The notes: generated by a model from the letters alone, not told the origin. 8,096 bases of DNA from Hyphomicrobiales bacterium (GCA_003151375.1 PLXI01000222.1:2741-10836), one strand, 5' to 3'. Positions 1 to 7,080 are shown, counted from the first letter of the stretch. Program-made: numbers and translations.

Positions 1-675
1 CGCTTTGGCGAAAGAGAGATTCTCCATGGGCTTGACCTTTCAGTAGCCCCCGGTGAATTCATTGCCGTTGTAGGCCGCTCCGGTTGCGGCAAGACAACAT
101 TGCTCAGGCTTATCGCTGGGTTGATCGAACTAAGTGGTGGTGAAATTCACATTGGGCAGGAACCCGTTCGCGGACTCAACCCCCATGTGAAGTTACTATT
201 TCAGGAGGCACGGCTGTTGCCGTGGCAAACTGTTCTGAAGAACGTTGGTATCGCTCGAGGTGAAAACTGGCAAGCGCGCGCCAAAGAAGTATTGCAGCGC
301 GTGGGCCTTGCAGGCCGCGAGAATGATTGGCCATCAGTTCTATCTGGCGGCCAGAAACAACGCGTCGCCTTGGCGCGCGCATTGGTGAGCCGCCCAAGCG
401 TCTTACTTTTGGACGAACCATTTGGTGCACTCGATGCGTTGACGCGGTTAGAAATGCACGATCTCCTCAACCAAGCGTGGCAACGCGTGGGGTTCACAAC
501 AGTGCTCATTACTCATGATGTGGCCGAGGCAGTGGCCTTGGCGGACCGCGTGATCGTTATGAAAGACGGAAAGGTGACGCTAGATCTCAAAATCACCTTG
601 CCACGCCCACGCCGCGCCGTTGGCGACTTTGCGACGGCAAATCTGCAAGCTGAAGTTCTAAAACATGTTTCCTGA
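1..675 (+). CDS. ssuB: Aliphatic sulfonate ABC transporter ATP-binding protein SsuB (5'-truncated by window edge)
   Basis: This is the cytoplasmic ATPase of the SsuABC importer, which takes up alkanesulfonates as a sulfur source. The frame is open from base 1 and shows 224 residues; roughly 30 N-terminal residues lie outside the window (E. coli SsuB has about 255). Visible in order are Walker A GRSGCGKTT (residues 25-33 of the visible part), a Q-loop with the SsuB-typical string FQEARLLPW, the ABC signature LSGGQKQR, Walker B VLLLDEP followed by the D-loop GALD, and the switch histidine in LITHD. The tail PRPRR followed by AEVL is also SsuB-like and separates it from TauB and NrtD. The matching binding protein and permease (SsuA, SsuC) should lie to the left. 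A flavin reductase gene follows 117 nt downstream on the same strand, as expected for a sulfonate operon. The family call is firm; the exact sulfonate is unknown. Confidence 0.93.
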   Translation, partial: RFGEREILHGLDLSVAPGEFIAVVGRSGCGKTTLLRLIAGLIELSGGEIHIGQEPVRGLNPHVKLLFQEARLLPWQTVLKNVGIARGENWQARAKEVLQRVGLAGRENDWPSVLSGGQKQRVALARALVSRPSVLLLDEPFGALDALTRLEMHDLLNQAWQRVGFTTVLITHDVAEAVALADRVIVMKDGKVTLDLKITLPRPRRAVGDFATANLQAEVLKHVS

Positions 676-792
676 TTTGCCACTGCGGCTAGCGAGAATT
701 GAATACAACTCAACCGACCATTCAAGATTATTTCAAAATCGAGCACACCGACATGGCCTATCAATTCACTTGTGGGCATTTGAGATCAGCAC

Positions 793-1341
793 ATGAACAT
801 TATGCAAAAGTCTAAGAATTTCGAGAATAACGCCTCTTCGTTTGAGCCTCAACCGAGGCTGCGTGACGCCATGCGACGTCTGACGGGGGGCGTGTCTGTG
901 ATCACCGCAGGTGTTGGCGACACTCGAACTGGACTAACAGTAACAACGGCATATTCTCTATCAACAGAACCATCTTTGATGGTGATTAGTGTTAACCGGA
1001 ATTCGTCCAGCTATCCCGTCATCAGGCAACATCAACATTTTTGCGTGAATATACTCAGCGCGGAGCATCGCAGTGTTGCCGAACGATTCAGTGGCGTTGG
1101 TGGGATCAAGGGCAAAGCCCGCTATTTGGGCCAGAGTTGGAGCAGGCTCGAAAGCGGCGCCCTAGCGCTTGACGGTGCGCTAGCAAATATTGACTGCGCA
1201 GTAGAGGAGTTGATCGAGCGCCATAGCCACGGGCTTTTCCTCGGACGCGTTCTCTCGGTTCGCTTATCAGAAACACCAGGGCCTCAACTTATTTATCAAC
1301 ACGGAAACTATGGCGCCTACCACGCTCAAGTGATTGCATAA
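793..1341 (+). CDS. Flavin reductase-like (split-barrel, FMN-binding) domain protein
   Basis: A 182-residue protein of the flavin reductase domain family (HpaC type). These enzymes use NAD(P)H to make free FMNH2 or FADH2 for a partner monooxygenase. The core starts near residue 24 (RDAMRRLTGGVSVITAG). It continues through the flavin-binding stretch GLTVTTAYSLSTEPSLMVIS (47-66) with SSSYPVI just after, then FCVNILSAEH (83-92), and ends with LIYQHGNYGAYH (166-177). The length is normal for the family. The first ~22 residues are polar and outside the domain. The ATG at 793 has only a weak GAGA Shine-Dalgarno, and an ATG at 802 (residue 4) is an alternative. Position behind ssuB suggests it feeds an SsuD-like alkanesulfonate monooxygenase, which is not in the window. 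E. coli instead uses SsuE, an unrelated flavodoxin-fold reductase. The domain call is firm; the sulfonate role is inferred from the neighbour. Confidence 0.85.
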   Translation: MNIMQKSKNFENNASSFEPQPRLRDAMRRLTGGVSVITAGVGDTRTGLTVTTAYSLSTEPSLMVISVNRNSSSYPVIRQHQHFCVNILSAEHRSVAERFSGVGGIKGKARYLGQSWSRLESGALALDGALANIDCAVEELIERHSHGLFLGRVLSVRLSETPGPQLIYQHGNYGAYHAQVIA

Positions 1342-2086
1342 CTTTATGCTTCATACTTCTATCGCTGTCATCCACTATGCGGCATCGATTCATGGTCACC
1401 ACCTACTCACAACCACTACCGGACCAACACCTTGGTGCTATTGCAACGCAACCAAAGCATAAACGATCACACCAATAAGCCCCAAATTTGAAAATGCTGA
1501 ATGCTGATGCCACGATTGGGACAACGCCCTGAAAGATCGCAGTGAAGTGCCCTCTTTGCTCAAAATAATACTTGATCAAACCACGGGAGCAGACAAGTTG
1601 AAAATCTCCTGCGCATTCACAAAGGCGTTAAGTCAACCGACCTTTTCTTCCTGACCAGCGAGTATTGAAGGTCACTTTGGCACTGCATGAGTTAGTATTG
1701 ACTGCCATGTTCTGTTGCCTTTTTGATACTTGTGGAATGCATCTCTCGCCCGTTTTGGGCTTGGGGTATCGATGGGGGTAACAAATATTTTTACTTCTAA
1801 AATCACAAAATAAACCAGAAACTTACTTGACCAGTTCAATTCCGGCTCTGGCACCATTTTTATTTCTATAAATAGTTTATATTCTTATATTTCTGTTTGG
1901 CGCATTCGGCTGTTTTCGAAGCTGAAGCGGTCGATTTAATTGATCGGCGAAAAGTCTCAACCAGGCCAAGAGCGGACAGCACTATGGACACAAAACCAAG
2001 AAATGAACATCGGCGCTTTGAGTCGTCACCCGTGCTTGTCATGTGGATGTTTTGGTTGAACTGACCAAGCCGCTGGCTCATCGTCT
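1342..2086. other. Gene-poor stretch, probable decayed DNA
   Basis: About 745 nt without a gene I can support. The longest open frames are on the - strand (about 1672-1857 and 1866-2081). They lack family motifs and sit partly in AT-rich DNA (about 1780-1890), so I do not call them. On the - strand, 1438-1585 reads as hydrophobic peptide in two adjoining frames, which may be the frameshifted end of a membrane protein. Near the right end (about 2043-2080), frame 3 of the + strand may continue the uxaC remnant. I see no clear rho-independent terminator after the flavin reductase, no transposase and no convincing long inverted repeats. Confidence 0.5.
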
Positions 2087-2368
2087 TTGTCGGCTTCGGC
2101 CGCTACTTGGTGGTTCTTTGATGCGCCCGAGGGCATGATGCGCTTTCGCGAATTGATCACCGAAACCGCAGGGTTTTACAACACTGTTGGCTTCAACGAC
2201 GACACAAGGGCATTTCTCTCAATTCCGGCGCGCCATGATGTGGCCAGACGAGTAGATTGTTCTTATCTTGCGAGGCTCGTTGCCAGACACCAGCTTGATG
2301 AGACGGAAGCTCATGAACTGGCCCACGATCTCGCTTATCAACTCGCGAAATCGGCCTACAAGCTTTGA
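2087..2368 (+). pseudogene. uxaC: Glucuronate (uronate) isomerase UxaC, C-terminal remnant
   Basis: The frame encodes about 90 residues that match the C-terminus of glucuronate isomerase, a ~470-residue cytoplasmic TIM-barrel enzyme that converts D-glucuronate to D-fructuronate. Recognisable landmarks are WWFFDAPEGMMRFRE, the loop TAGFYNTVGFNDDTRAFLS, and IPARHDVARR, which corresponds to the 'PRHEYFRR' region. The natural end LAKSAYKL is intact. The frame opens after a TGA at 2057-2059, and the only nearby start is a TTG at 2087 with no Shine-Dalgarno, so an independent gene is unlikely. About 80% of the enzyme, including the metal-binding N-terminal part, is missing. Another frame just upstream (about 2043-2080) reads ELTKPLAHRLCRLRPL, which resembles the segment expected before WWF. 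That suggests a frameshift there as well as the deletion. The family identification is by motif recall. Confidence 0.75.
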
Positions 2369-2578
2369 ACATAATACCGATGAAAGCGCCTCTAAAATGC
2401 AAGAGACGTAGCGTTGGTTTGGCGCGGACCCAACAGTCAATTTGCAAGGGCCGACCTATGCATATGCGCAAGGGCGGTATTCGAAGTTAGGGCTGGCATA
2501 GACTTTGCCTGAATTTATAGTCACCATTAAACTGAACGCCACTTAGAAGCGCGGTATTTTGGTAGAAAAGGATTTGTC
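2369..2578 (+). promoter_or_regulatory. Upstream region of the SnoaL/PuuE-like/HpxW-like operon
   Basis: These 210 nt precede the first gene of the + strand catabolic operon and should carry its promoter. No -35/-10 pair is convincing; TTGCCT at 2505-2510 with an AT-rich stretch about 17 nt further on is the best weak candidate. An exact direct repeat GCAAGGGC occurs at 2444-2451 and 2468-2475, 24 nt apart (between about two and two and a half helical turns), flanking the palindrome GCATATGC (2460-2467). This arrangement could be a regulator site but is short enough to arise by chance. A good ribosome-binding site, AAGGA at 2568-2572, lies six bases before the ATG at 2579. A basic 36-codon frame at 2380-2490 has no supporting features. 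Confidence 0.3.
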
Positions 2579-2983
2579 ATGTCGAAGCCGTTCGGAACAG
2601 CCGCAGAGATTGTTGATGAGTATCTGAGGATCATCATGATCCCCGAGCCCGATGCCGCACGCAAATTTACTTCTCCCACATTGAAAATCATTTTTACCGG
2701 CGGACGGCGCATGAGCGATCCCGCAGATACTGCTGCGTTTAATGCCAAACGCTATCTTTGGGTCAAAAAGCGTATCGAGCGCACGGAAACAGTGGCCGGG
2801 GGCACACCCGCCGAAACGGTGGTTTACAGCCTGGGTACACTTTACGGCGCATGGCCGGACGGTACATTGTTTGAGGGCAATCGCTATGTCGATCGCTATG
2901 TTGTCAGCCATGGGCTGATCACACGGTTGGATGTTTGGAACGATAGCGCCGAACGTCTCCTCACCCCTGAGCTCGCTGGATGA
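2579..2983 (+). CDS. SnoaL/NTF2-like small protein (AtzH-like), first gene of operon
   Basis: A 134-residue protein with the outline of the SnoaL/NTF2-like fold. It has an N-terminal helix (AAEIVDEYLRIIM, 8-20), a long middle with alternating strands, and the typical last strands in which RYVDRYVVSHGLITRLDVWND (102-122) resembles the 'drfrvrdGkIvelrdyw' pattern. Members are cone-shaped dimers that act as small enzymes or as partners of hydrolases. AtzH and HpxZ are relatives found in amide-catabolic operons, but the sequence does not look like a close HpxZ orthologue. There is no signal peptide. The start is well supported by AAGGA six bases upstream. Its stop codon overlaps the next ATG (ATGA at 2980-2983), so the two proteins are probably translationally coupled and made in matched amounts. 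Its reaction, if any, is unknown. Confidence 0.75.
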   Translation: MSKPFGTAAEIVDEYLRIIMIPEPDAARKFTSPTLKIIFTGGRRMSDPADTAAFNAKRYLWVKKRIERTETVAGGTPAETVVYSLGTLYGAWPDGTLFEGNRYVDRYVVSHGLITRLDVWNDSAERLLTPELAG

Positions 2984-3873
2984 GCACTAGCTATTCCGGC
3001 CCTTTGCCGCACCATGGCAGATTTGACTATGTACCGATTGTGCGGCGATCAAATTATCGCTGGCCGAACGGTTCCAGACTGGCGGTGTATATTGGTTTCA
3101 ATCTTGAACATTTTGCTTTCGGTGAAGGGCTCGGCGCCACTATCGGGCCAGCATCGCCCCAACCCGACGTTTTAAACTATTCTTGGCGCGAATATGGCAA
3201 CCGCGTTGGCGCGTGGCGCTGTCTCGAACTCTTCGACCAATTGGGCCTGCCCACGGCAGCACTGGTAAACACCGCGGTTTATGACCATTGCCCAGAACTG
3301 ATTGCAACCTGTGTTCGGCGCGGGGATGAAATCGTCGCCCACGGACATACCAATGCGGAGCGCCAAGGGGTCCTCAGCGAAGCCGACGAATTGGCTTTGC
3401 TGAAAAGGTGCAACAATACGATATTGAACCATAGTCACATCAGCTCGCGCGGCTGGCTGTCGCCGTGGATTTCTGAAAGTCTGGTTACGCCCGATTTGCT
3501 CACCGAAGCGGGCTATGATTACACTCTAAATTGGTGCCACGATGATCAGCCTATGGCCATGCGCACTCGAAGCGGCAAGGTTTTGTGGTCAATTCCCTAC
3601 CCTCAAGAACTCAACGATATTCCGATGATCATGGGCAGGCAATTAGGCGCCAAAGATTTTGCTCAGATGATCATCGACAATTTTGACGAGATGCTTGATC
3701 AGGCACAACACCAACCGCTTGTGATGGGGATTGCTTTGCATCCCTATATTATTGGCCAACCCTATAGGTTGCGGCATTTGCGTCGCGCCCTGCAACATAT
3801 TGCGGCGGTCCGCGACCAAGACGAGATTTGGATGACCACACCCGGCGCTATTTTCGATCATGTTAAAAGCTAA
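2980..3873 (+). CDS. Polysaccharide deacetylase-family hydrolase, PuuE (allantoinase)-like
   Basis: A 297-residue cytoplasmic protein of the CE4 polysaccharide deacetylase fold, of the length and layout of PuuE, the allantoinase recruited from that family. Landmarks are YRWPNGSRLAVYIGFNLEHF (26-45), EYGNRVGAWRCLELFDQLGL (71-90), EIVAHGHTNAER (117-128), RGWLSPW (157-163), the aspartates of HDDQP (187-191), and IALHPYIIGQPYRLRHLRRA (251-270), the counterpart of PuuE's 'LH..L.GrPgR'. The classical metal triad is not intact. TFDDG is replaced around NLE (41-43), and the H-x3-H motif reads H121 followed by N125, while H254 remains. True peptidoglycan or chitin deacetylases need these residues, so a small amide or ureide substrate is more likely. 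It overlaps the upstream SnoaL-like gene by 4 nt and precedes an HpxW-like gene by 6 nt. Cyclic-amide hydrolysis is the favoured role; allantoin itself is not proven. Confidence 0.8.
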   Translation: MSTSYSGPLPHHGRFDYVPIVRRSNYRWPNGSRLAVYIGFNLEHFAFGEGLGATIGPASPQPDVLNYSWREYGNRVGAWRCLELFDQLGLPTAALVNTAVYDHCPELIATCVRRGDEIVAHGHTNAERQGVLSEADELALLKRCNNTILNHSHISSRGWLSPWISESLVTPDLLTEAGYDYTLNWCHDDQPMAMRTRSGKVLWSIPYPQELNDIPMIMGRQLGAKDFAQMIIDNFDEMLDQAQHQPLVMGIALHPYIIGQPYRLRHLRRALQHIAAVRDQDEIWMTTPGAIFDHVKS

Positions 3874-3879
3874 ATCCAG

Positions 3880-5463
3880 ATGACCTCCTGCTTGGCGCAT
3901 TCGAGGAGGGCAATGGTGACTAGCCCACACGTTTTGGCCTCTGAAGCCGGTCTTGATATTCTACGCTCGGGCGGCAATGCCATTGAAGCCGTATTGGCCA
4001 TCGCAAGTTGTCTGGCAGTCACCTATCCGCATTTTTCCGGCTTTGGCGGCGATTCATTTCTCATCTTGTCCAACGCAAAAAACCAAGTGCAAACCATATC
4101 CGGAATTGGGCAGGCCGCACAAAATCCTGGTGAATATTTTGGTGCAATTCCGACGCGCGGCGCGAGATCAATGTTGACCACAGCGGCCACAGTGGATGCT
4201 TTTGGCAAAGCTTTCGAAATCAGCCGGACGCAGTTTGGAGGAAAATTAAGTTGGGAGGCTCTGCTGTCCAGCGCCATTTTACTCGCACGTGAAGGCTTTC
4301 CAATTTCAGAGTCACAACGGTTCTGGCTCGCATTTAGAAAACAGGAAATGGAAAGTATGCCGGGGGTTTCCCAATTATTCATGCCAAATGGTGCGATCCC
4401 TGAAATGGGCGCTCACATCGTCCAGCCGCAGTTGGCGGCCACGATCGAAATGCTGGCCAAAAATGGATACCGTGATTTTTATGAAGGTGCGTTGGCCAAG
4501 CGCATCGGCAAGGGATTGAGTGAGGCGGGCTCGCCTCTAAAAGCTGGCGATCTCACTAAAACTGCAGCTCGCATTGAGCCCCCGATGGCAATTGGCTACA
4601 GGGGCGGAACCTTGGTTTCACATCAGCCACCGACCCAAGGTGTTACAACGCTAGAAATCATGGGTATTCTCGAGAAATTCGACTTTTCTAAAATCGTTGA
4701 GGGGAGCGCCAATTATTACCATCTTCTTGTTGAAGCGGTAAAACAGGCATTCATTGATCGCGACCTCATCGCCGATCCGGTATTTTCCAGTTTCGAAGCT
4801 GCAACTTTGCTTTCGAATATTCATTTGAGCAGTCGCGCGGAAAAAATATCGATGACGCGAGCCATTGCTTGGCCGCATAAATTTCAAACGGGTGACACTG
4901 TCTTTGTCGCAGCTGTAGATGAACAGGGCAATGCGGTTTCTATGTTGTCGACCATCTATTTTGATTGGGGAAGCGGTGTAGCAGTTGGTGACACAGGATT
5001 GCTTTGGCATAATCGCGGTGCCTCCTTTTCATTGGATCCTGCAAACTCAAATCGACTTGAGCCAGGTAAACGTCCATTCCACACACTCAATCCCGGCGTG
5101 TATTTCAAAGATGGAAAGGCCCGCATACTTTATGGAACGCAGGGTGCTGACGGACAGCCACAAACATTGGCTGCGATCCTAACCCGTTTGATTGATTATA
5201 AAATGGATCCGTGGACTGCGCTTTCCAAGCCACGCTTTCTGTTGGGAAAGACATTTTCCAATTCTGAGGATTCACTTAAAGTGGAGGCTGACGTCGGCGA
5301 AAATGTCGTGGCTGAATTGATGCGGCGCGGCCATCAAATTTCTGCCATCCCCACACAAAGCCCCTTGGTCGGACATCCCGGTGCAATTGTAATTGACACC
5401 ACTACGGGCTTGATGACTGGTGCACATGACCCGAGAAGTGACGGACGCGCCTTGGGTTTGTGA
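3880..5463 (+). CDS. Gamma-glutamyltransferase-family Ntn hydrolase, HpxW (oxamate amidohydrolase)-like
   Basis: A 527-residue proenzyme of the gamma-glutamyltransferase family, expected to cleave itself before Thr340 (TGDTVFVAAVD). That would give an ~339-residue alpha chain and a 188-residue beta chain with Thr340 as nucleophile. The N-terminal AMVTSPHVLASEAGLDILRS (11-30) plus GGNAIEA and the GFGGDSF loop (54-60) are standard. The beta chain has GSGVAVGDTGLLWHNRGASF (364-383), RPFHTLNP (398-405), GTQGADGQPQT (419-429) and DPRSDGRA (518-525). E. coli GGT has a GGS oxyanion motif where this protein has GADGQPQ. The WHNRGASFSLDP and DGQPQT strings are instead like HpxW and YwrD relatives, so hydrolysis of oxamate or a related amide fits better than glutathione turnover. 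No signal peptide is seen. The ATG at 3880 has a weak Shine-Dalgarno; GAGGAGGG at 3903-3910 lies close to an in-frame ATG at 3913. I keep 3880 because RRAMVTSPH is conserved in relatives. Confidence 0.85.
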   Translation: MTSCLAHSRRAMVTSPHVLASEAGLDILRSGGNAIEAVLAIASCLAVTYPHFSGFGGDSFLILSNAKNQVQTISGIGQAAQNPGEYFGAIPTRGARSMLTTAATVDAFGKAFEISRTQFGGKLSWEALLSSAILLAREGFPISESQRFWLAFRKQEMESMPGVSQLFMPNGAIPEMGAHIVQPQLAATIEMLAKNGYRDFYEGALAKRIGKGLSEAGSPLKAGDLTKTAARIEPPMAIGYRGGTLVSHQPPTQGVTTLEIMGILEKFDFSKIVEGSANYYHLLVEAVKQAFIDRDLIADPVFSSFEAATLLSNIHLSSRAEKISMTRAIAWPHKFQTGDTVFVAAVDEQGNAVSMLSTIYFDWGSGVAVGDTGLLWHNRGASFSLDPANSNRLEPGKRPFHTLNPGVYFKDGKARILYGTQGADGQPQTLAAILTRLIDYKMDPWTALSKPRFLLGKTFSNSEDSLKVEADVGENVVAELMRRGHQISAIPTQSPLVGHPGAIVIDTTTGLMTGAHDPRSDGRALGL

Positions 5464-5464
5464 T

Positions 5465-6199
5465 TCAAGCTGGCGCGAAACGCGAAAATTCGCCCGTGTA
5501 TTTCTTTGGTGAGGGCGCTGCATAACCGCCGCGCTTGGAGGTTTCTATCCCGGCTTGATGAAGCATTTGAATAAGGCCCACCGAAACGGCCACACCGTCG
5601 ACAATCGGCACACCATGCTTGGCGGAAAGATCACGCGCTAAGTCTGCCATGCCAGCACATCCCAGCACGATAGCTTCGCAACCGTCTTGTTGCAGAGCCG
5701 CGACAATCTCTGCTGTAATTTTTCTATATGCATCCGAATGTTGGTCTTCCAATGAGAGCACGGGCACTTCTGCTGCGCGCACTTTTGTGCAGCGTGCCGC
5801 CAAGCCATAACGCACCAGATTATGCTCAATGGCGGGAATCGAGCGCCCCAAAGTGGTGATCACAGAAAACTTTTCGGCAATCAGGCTGGCAGCATGAAAG
5901 GCTGCTTCACCAATCCCGATCACGGGCGCTTTGGCGATGCAGCGTGCAGCATCTAGTCCCGTGTCATCAAAGCAGGCGATGATATGGCCCGCGACACCTC
6001 TTGCCTCCGCCTCGACAATGCGTGCCAACATGCCGGGCACAGCGAAGGCTTCATCATAATACCCCTCTATGGAAACGGGGCCCATCTCCGCCTGGCTGAC
6101 CATGAATTCAACATTCGCACCTGCGGCGGCCTTTGCGGCCTTGCCGATCTTGTCTGTCATAGAAGTGGTGGTGTTGGGATTGACAACATGGATTATCAT
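5465..6199 (-). CDS. Hydantoin/allantoin racemase (Asp/Glu racemase superfamily)
   Basis: A 244-residue cofactor-independent racemase of the HyuE/HpxA family, which interconverts the enantiomers of 5-substituted hydantoins or allantoin. The opening IIHVVNPNTT (2-11) is diagnostic. The two catalytic cysteines are C76 (IIACFDDTGLDAAR) and C181 (AIVLGCAGMADL), at the same numbers reported by mutagenesis for Sinorhizobium hydantoin racemase, as far as I recall. PIVDGVAVSVGLIQML (198-213) and GGYAAP close the core. It is the last gene of the - strand ABC transporter operon, starting 4 nt after the PotC-like stop, in the TGATGAGATG junction. AAGGG about 12 nt upstream is a poor Shine-Dalgarno, so coupling to the permease gene is likely. 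Its stop is one base from the stop of the HpxW-like gene on the other strand. Allantoin versus other hydantoins cannot be decided from the sequence. Confidence 0.88.
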   Translation of the reverse strand: MIIHVVNPNTTTSMTDKIGKAAKAAAGANVEFMVSQAEMGPVSIEGYYDEAFAVPGMLARIVEAEARGVAGHIIACFDDTGLDAARCIAKAPVIGIGEAAFHAASLIAEKFSVITTLGRSIPAIEHNLVRYGLAARCTKVRAAEVPVLSLEDQHSDAYRKITAEIVAALQQDGCEAIVLGCAGMADLARDLSAKHGVPIVDGVAVSVGLIQMLHQAGIETSKRGGYAAPSPKKYTGEFSRFAPA

Positions 6200-6203
6200 C
6201 TCA

Positions 6204-7079
6204 TCACACGCCCTTGCCAGCGTCGGAGCCCAAGCGGCTGCGCCTCTTTTGCAAGATGACGATGAGGCTTATTGCAATCCCAATGACCACAAATGAAATG
6301 GCAGAGATCATTGTGCCGAGAGCATAAATATCCGGATTGGTGACTGTAGTGGTTAGTCCCTGCAATTCCAGCGGCAGTGTATTCACTGGGCCAATGGCTT
6401 GGCTCGACCGTGCCAACTCGTCCCAAGATAAAGTAAAACCAAACAGCCCAATACCAATCACCGATGGCAAAATGATCGGTAAAATCACATGGCGAAAGCA
6501 TTGCCATGGTGTGGCTCCAAGATCGCGCGCCGCTTCTTCGAGCCTACCATCGAAGCGATTGAAAATGGCAAACATGATCAACAGGCCAAAAGGCAGCGTC
6601 CAACTTAAATGCGCGCCAAGGCCAGAGGTGAAAAGGCCCATGCCAGTATTCCAATGGGGAAACAAGGTTTTGTGCAGAACATCATCTGCCACACGAAATT
6701 CCAACGCGATGCCGAGTGAAGTGACAATAGATGGCACAATCAAACTAGCTATGGCGACATAGAATAATATCGCAGCGCCCCAGAATCTTTTGCGAAAGGC
6801 CAGTCCGGCGGAGACAGAAATAACAACCGTCAAAACCATCACCACCAGACCTAACGAAAGCGAGCGCCGGAAGGCAGAACCAATGTCCACCACACCGTTG
6901 CCCGCAAAAAGTTTAGAAAACCAATGAAAAGAAAATCCGTTCATCGGGAAAGTCAGTCCACCGTGTGGCCCCTGAAATGAGAGAACGAAAATTGCAATCA
7001 TGGGCCCATAGAGAAACAACACATAGGCGCCAAAGAATATTGCCAGAAAGTAGAAACTTGTGGGACGTGTCTCACCCAT
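6204..7079 (-). CDS. ABC transporter permease, PotC-like (spermidine/putrescine type)
   Basis: A 291-residue inner-membrane permease of the polyamine/opine/ferric family of ABC importers. About six hydrophobic segments are visible, beginning with SFYFLAIFFGAYVLFLYGPM (8-27). The cytoplasmic EAA loop, EEAARDLGATPWQCFRHVIL (181-200), contacts the ATPase and has the canonical EAA...G...P form. The C-terminus is basic (QKRRSRLG). I chose the ATG at 7077-7079 because the Shine-Dalgarno AAGGAG, inside the last codons of the PotB-like gene, lies seven bases before it; an upstream TTG/ATG pair at 7098-7103 has no such support. The PotB-like stop ends one base before this ATG, so the two permeases are translationally coupled. 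The racemase gene follows after 4 nt. The substrate is not known; the linked racemase hints at an amide or ureide rather than a polyamine. Confidence 0.88.
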   Translation of the reverse strand: MGETRPTSFYFLAIFFGAYVLFLYGPMIAIFVLSFQGPHGGLTFPMNGFSFHWFSKLFAGNGVVDIGSAFRRSLSLGLVVMVLTVVISVSAGLAFRKRFWGAAILFYVAIASLIVPSIVTSLGIALEFRVADDVLHKTLFPHWNTGMGLFTSGLGAHLSWTLPFGLLIMFAIFNRFDGRLEEAARDLGATPWQCFRHVILPIILPSVIGIGLFGFTLSWDELARSSQAIGPVNTLPLELQGLTTTVTNPDIYALGTMISAISFVVIGIAISLIVILQKRRSRLGSDAGKGV

Positions 7080-7080
7080 C

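Noticed and set aside
1418..1440. CACC-TT-GGTG mini-palindrome as a terminator for the flavin reductase gene
   Set aside because: Only four base pairs with a two-base loop and no U-run; not a credible terminator.
1672..1857. 61-codon open frame on the - strand
   Set aside because: No family motif, no clear Shine-Dalgarno, and it lies in AT-rich gene-poor DNA; probably a chance frame.
1866..2081. 71-codon open frame on the - strand with one hydrophobic stretch
   Set aside because: It runs antisense to the possible uxaC remnant, shows no recognisable domain, and has a low-complexity Lys/Asn/Tyr tail from AT-rich DNA.
2380..2490. 36-codon basic peptide frame on the + strand upstream of the SnoaL-like gene
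   Set aside because: Weak ribosome-binding site, no similarity recognised, and its length is expected by chance; an upstream leader peptide cannot be shown.
3172..3438. Long - strand frame inside the CE4 hydrolase gene (and similar frames within the other genes)
   Set aside because: Antisense shadow of a well-supported gene with clear family motifs.
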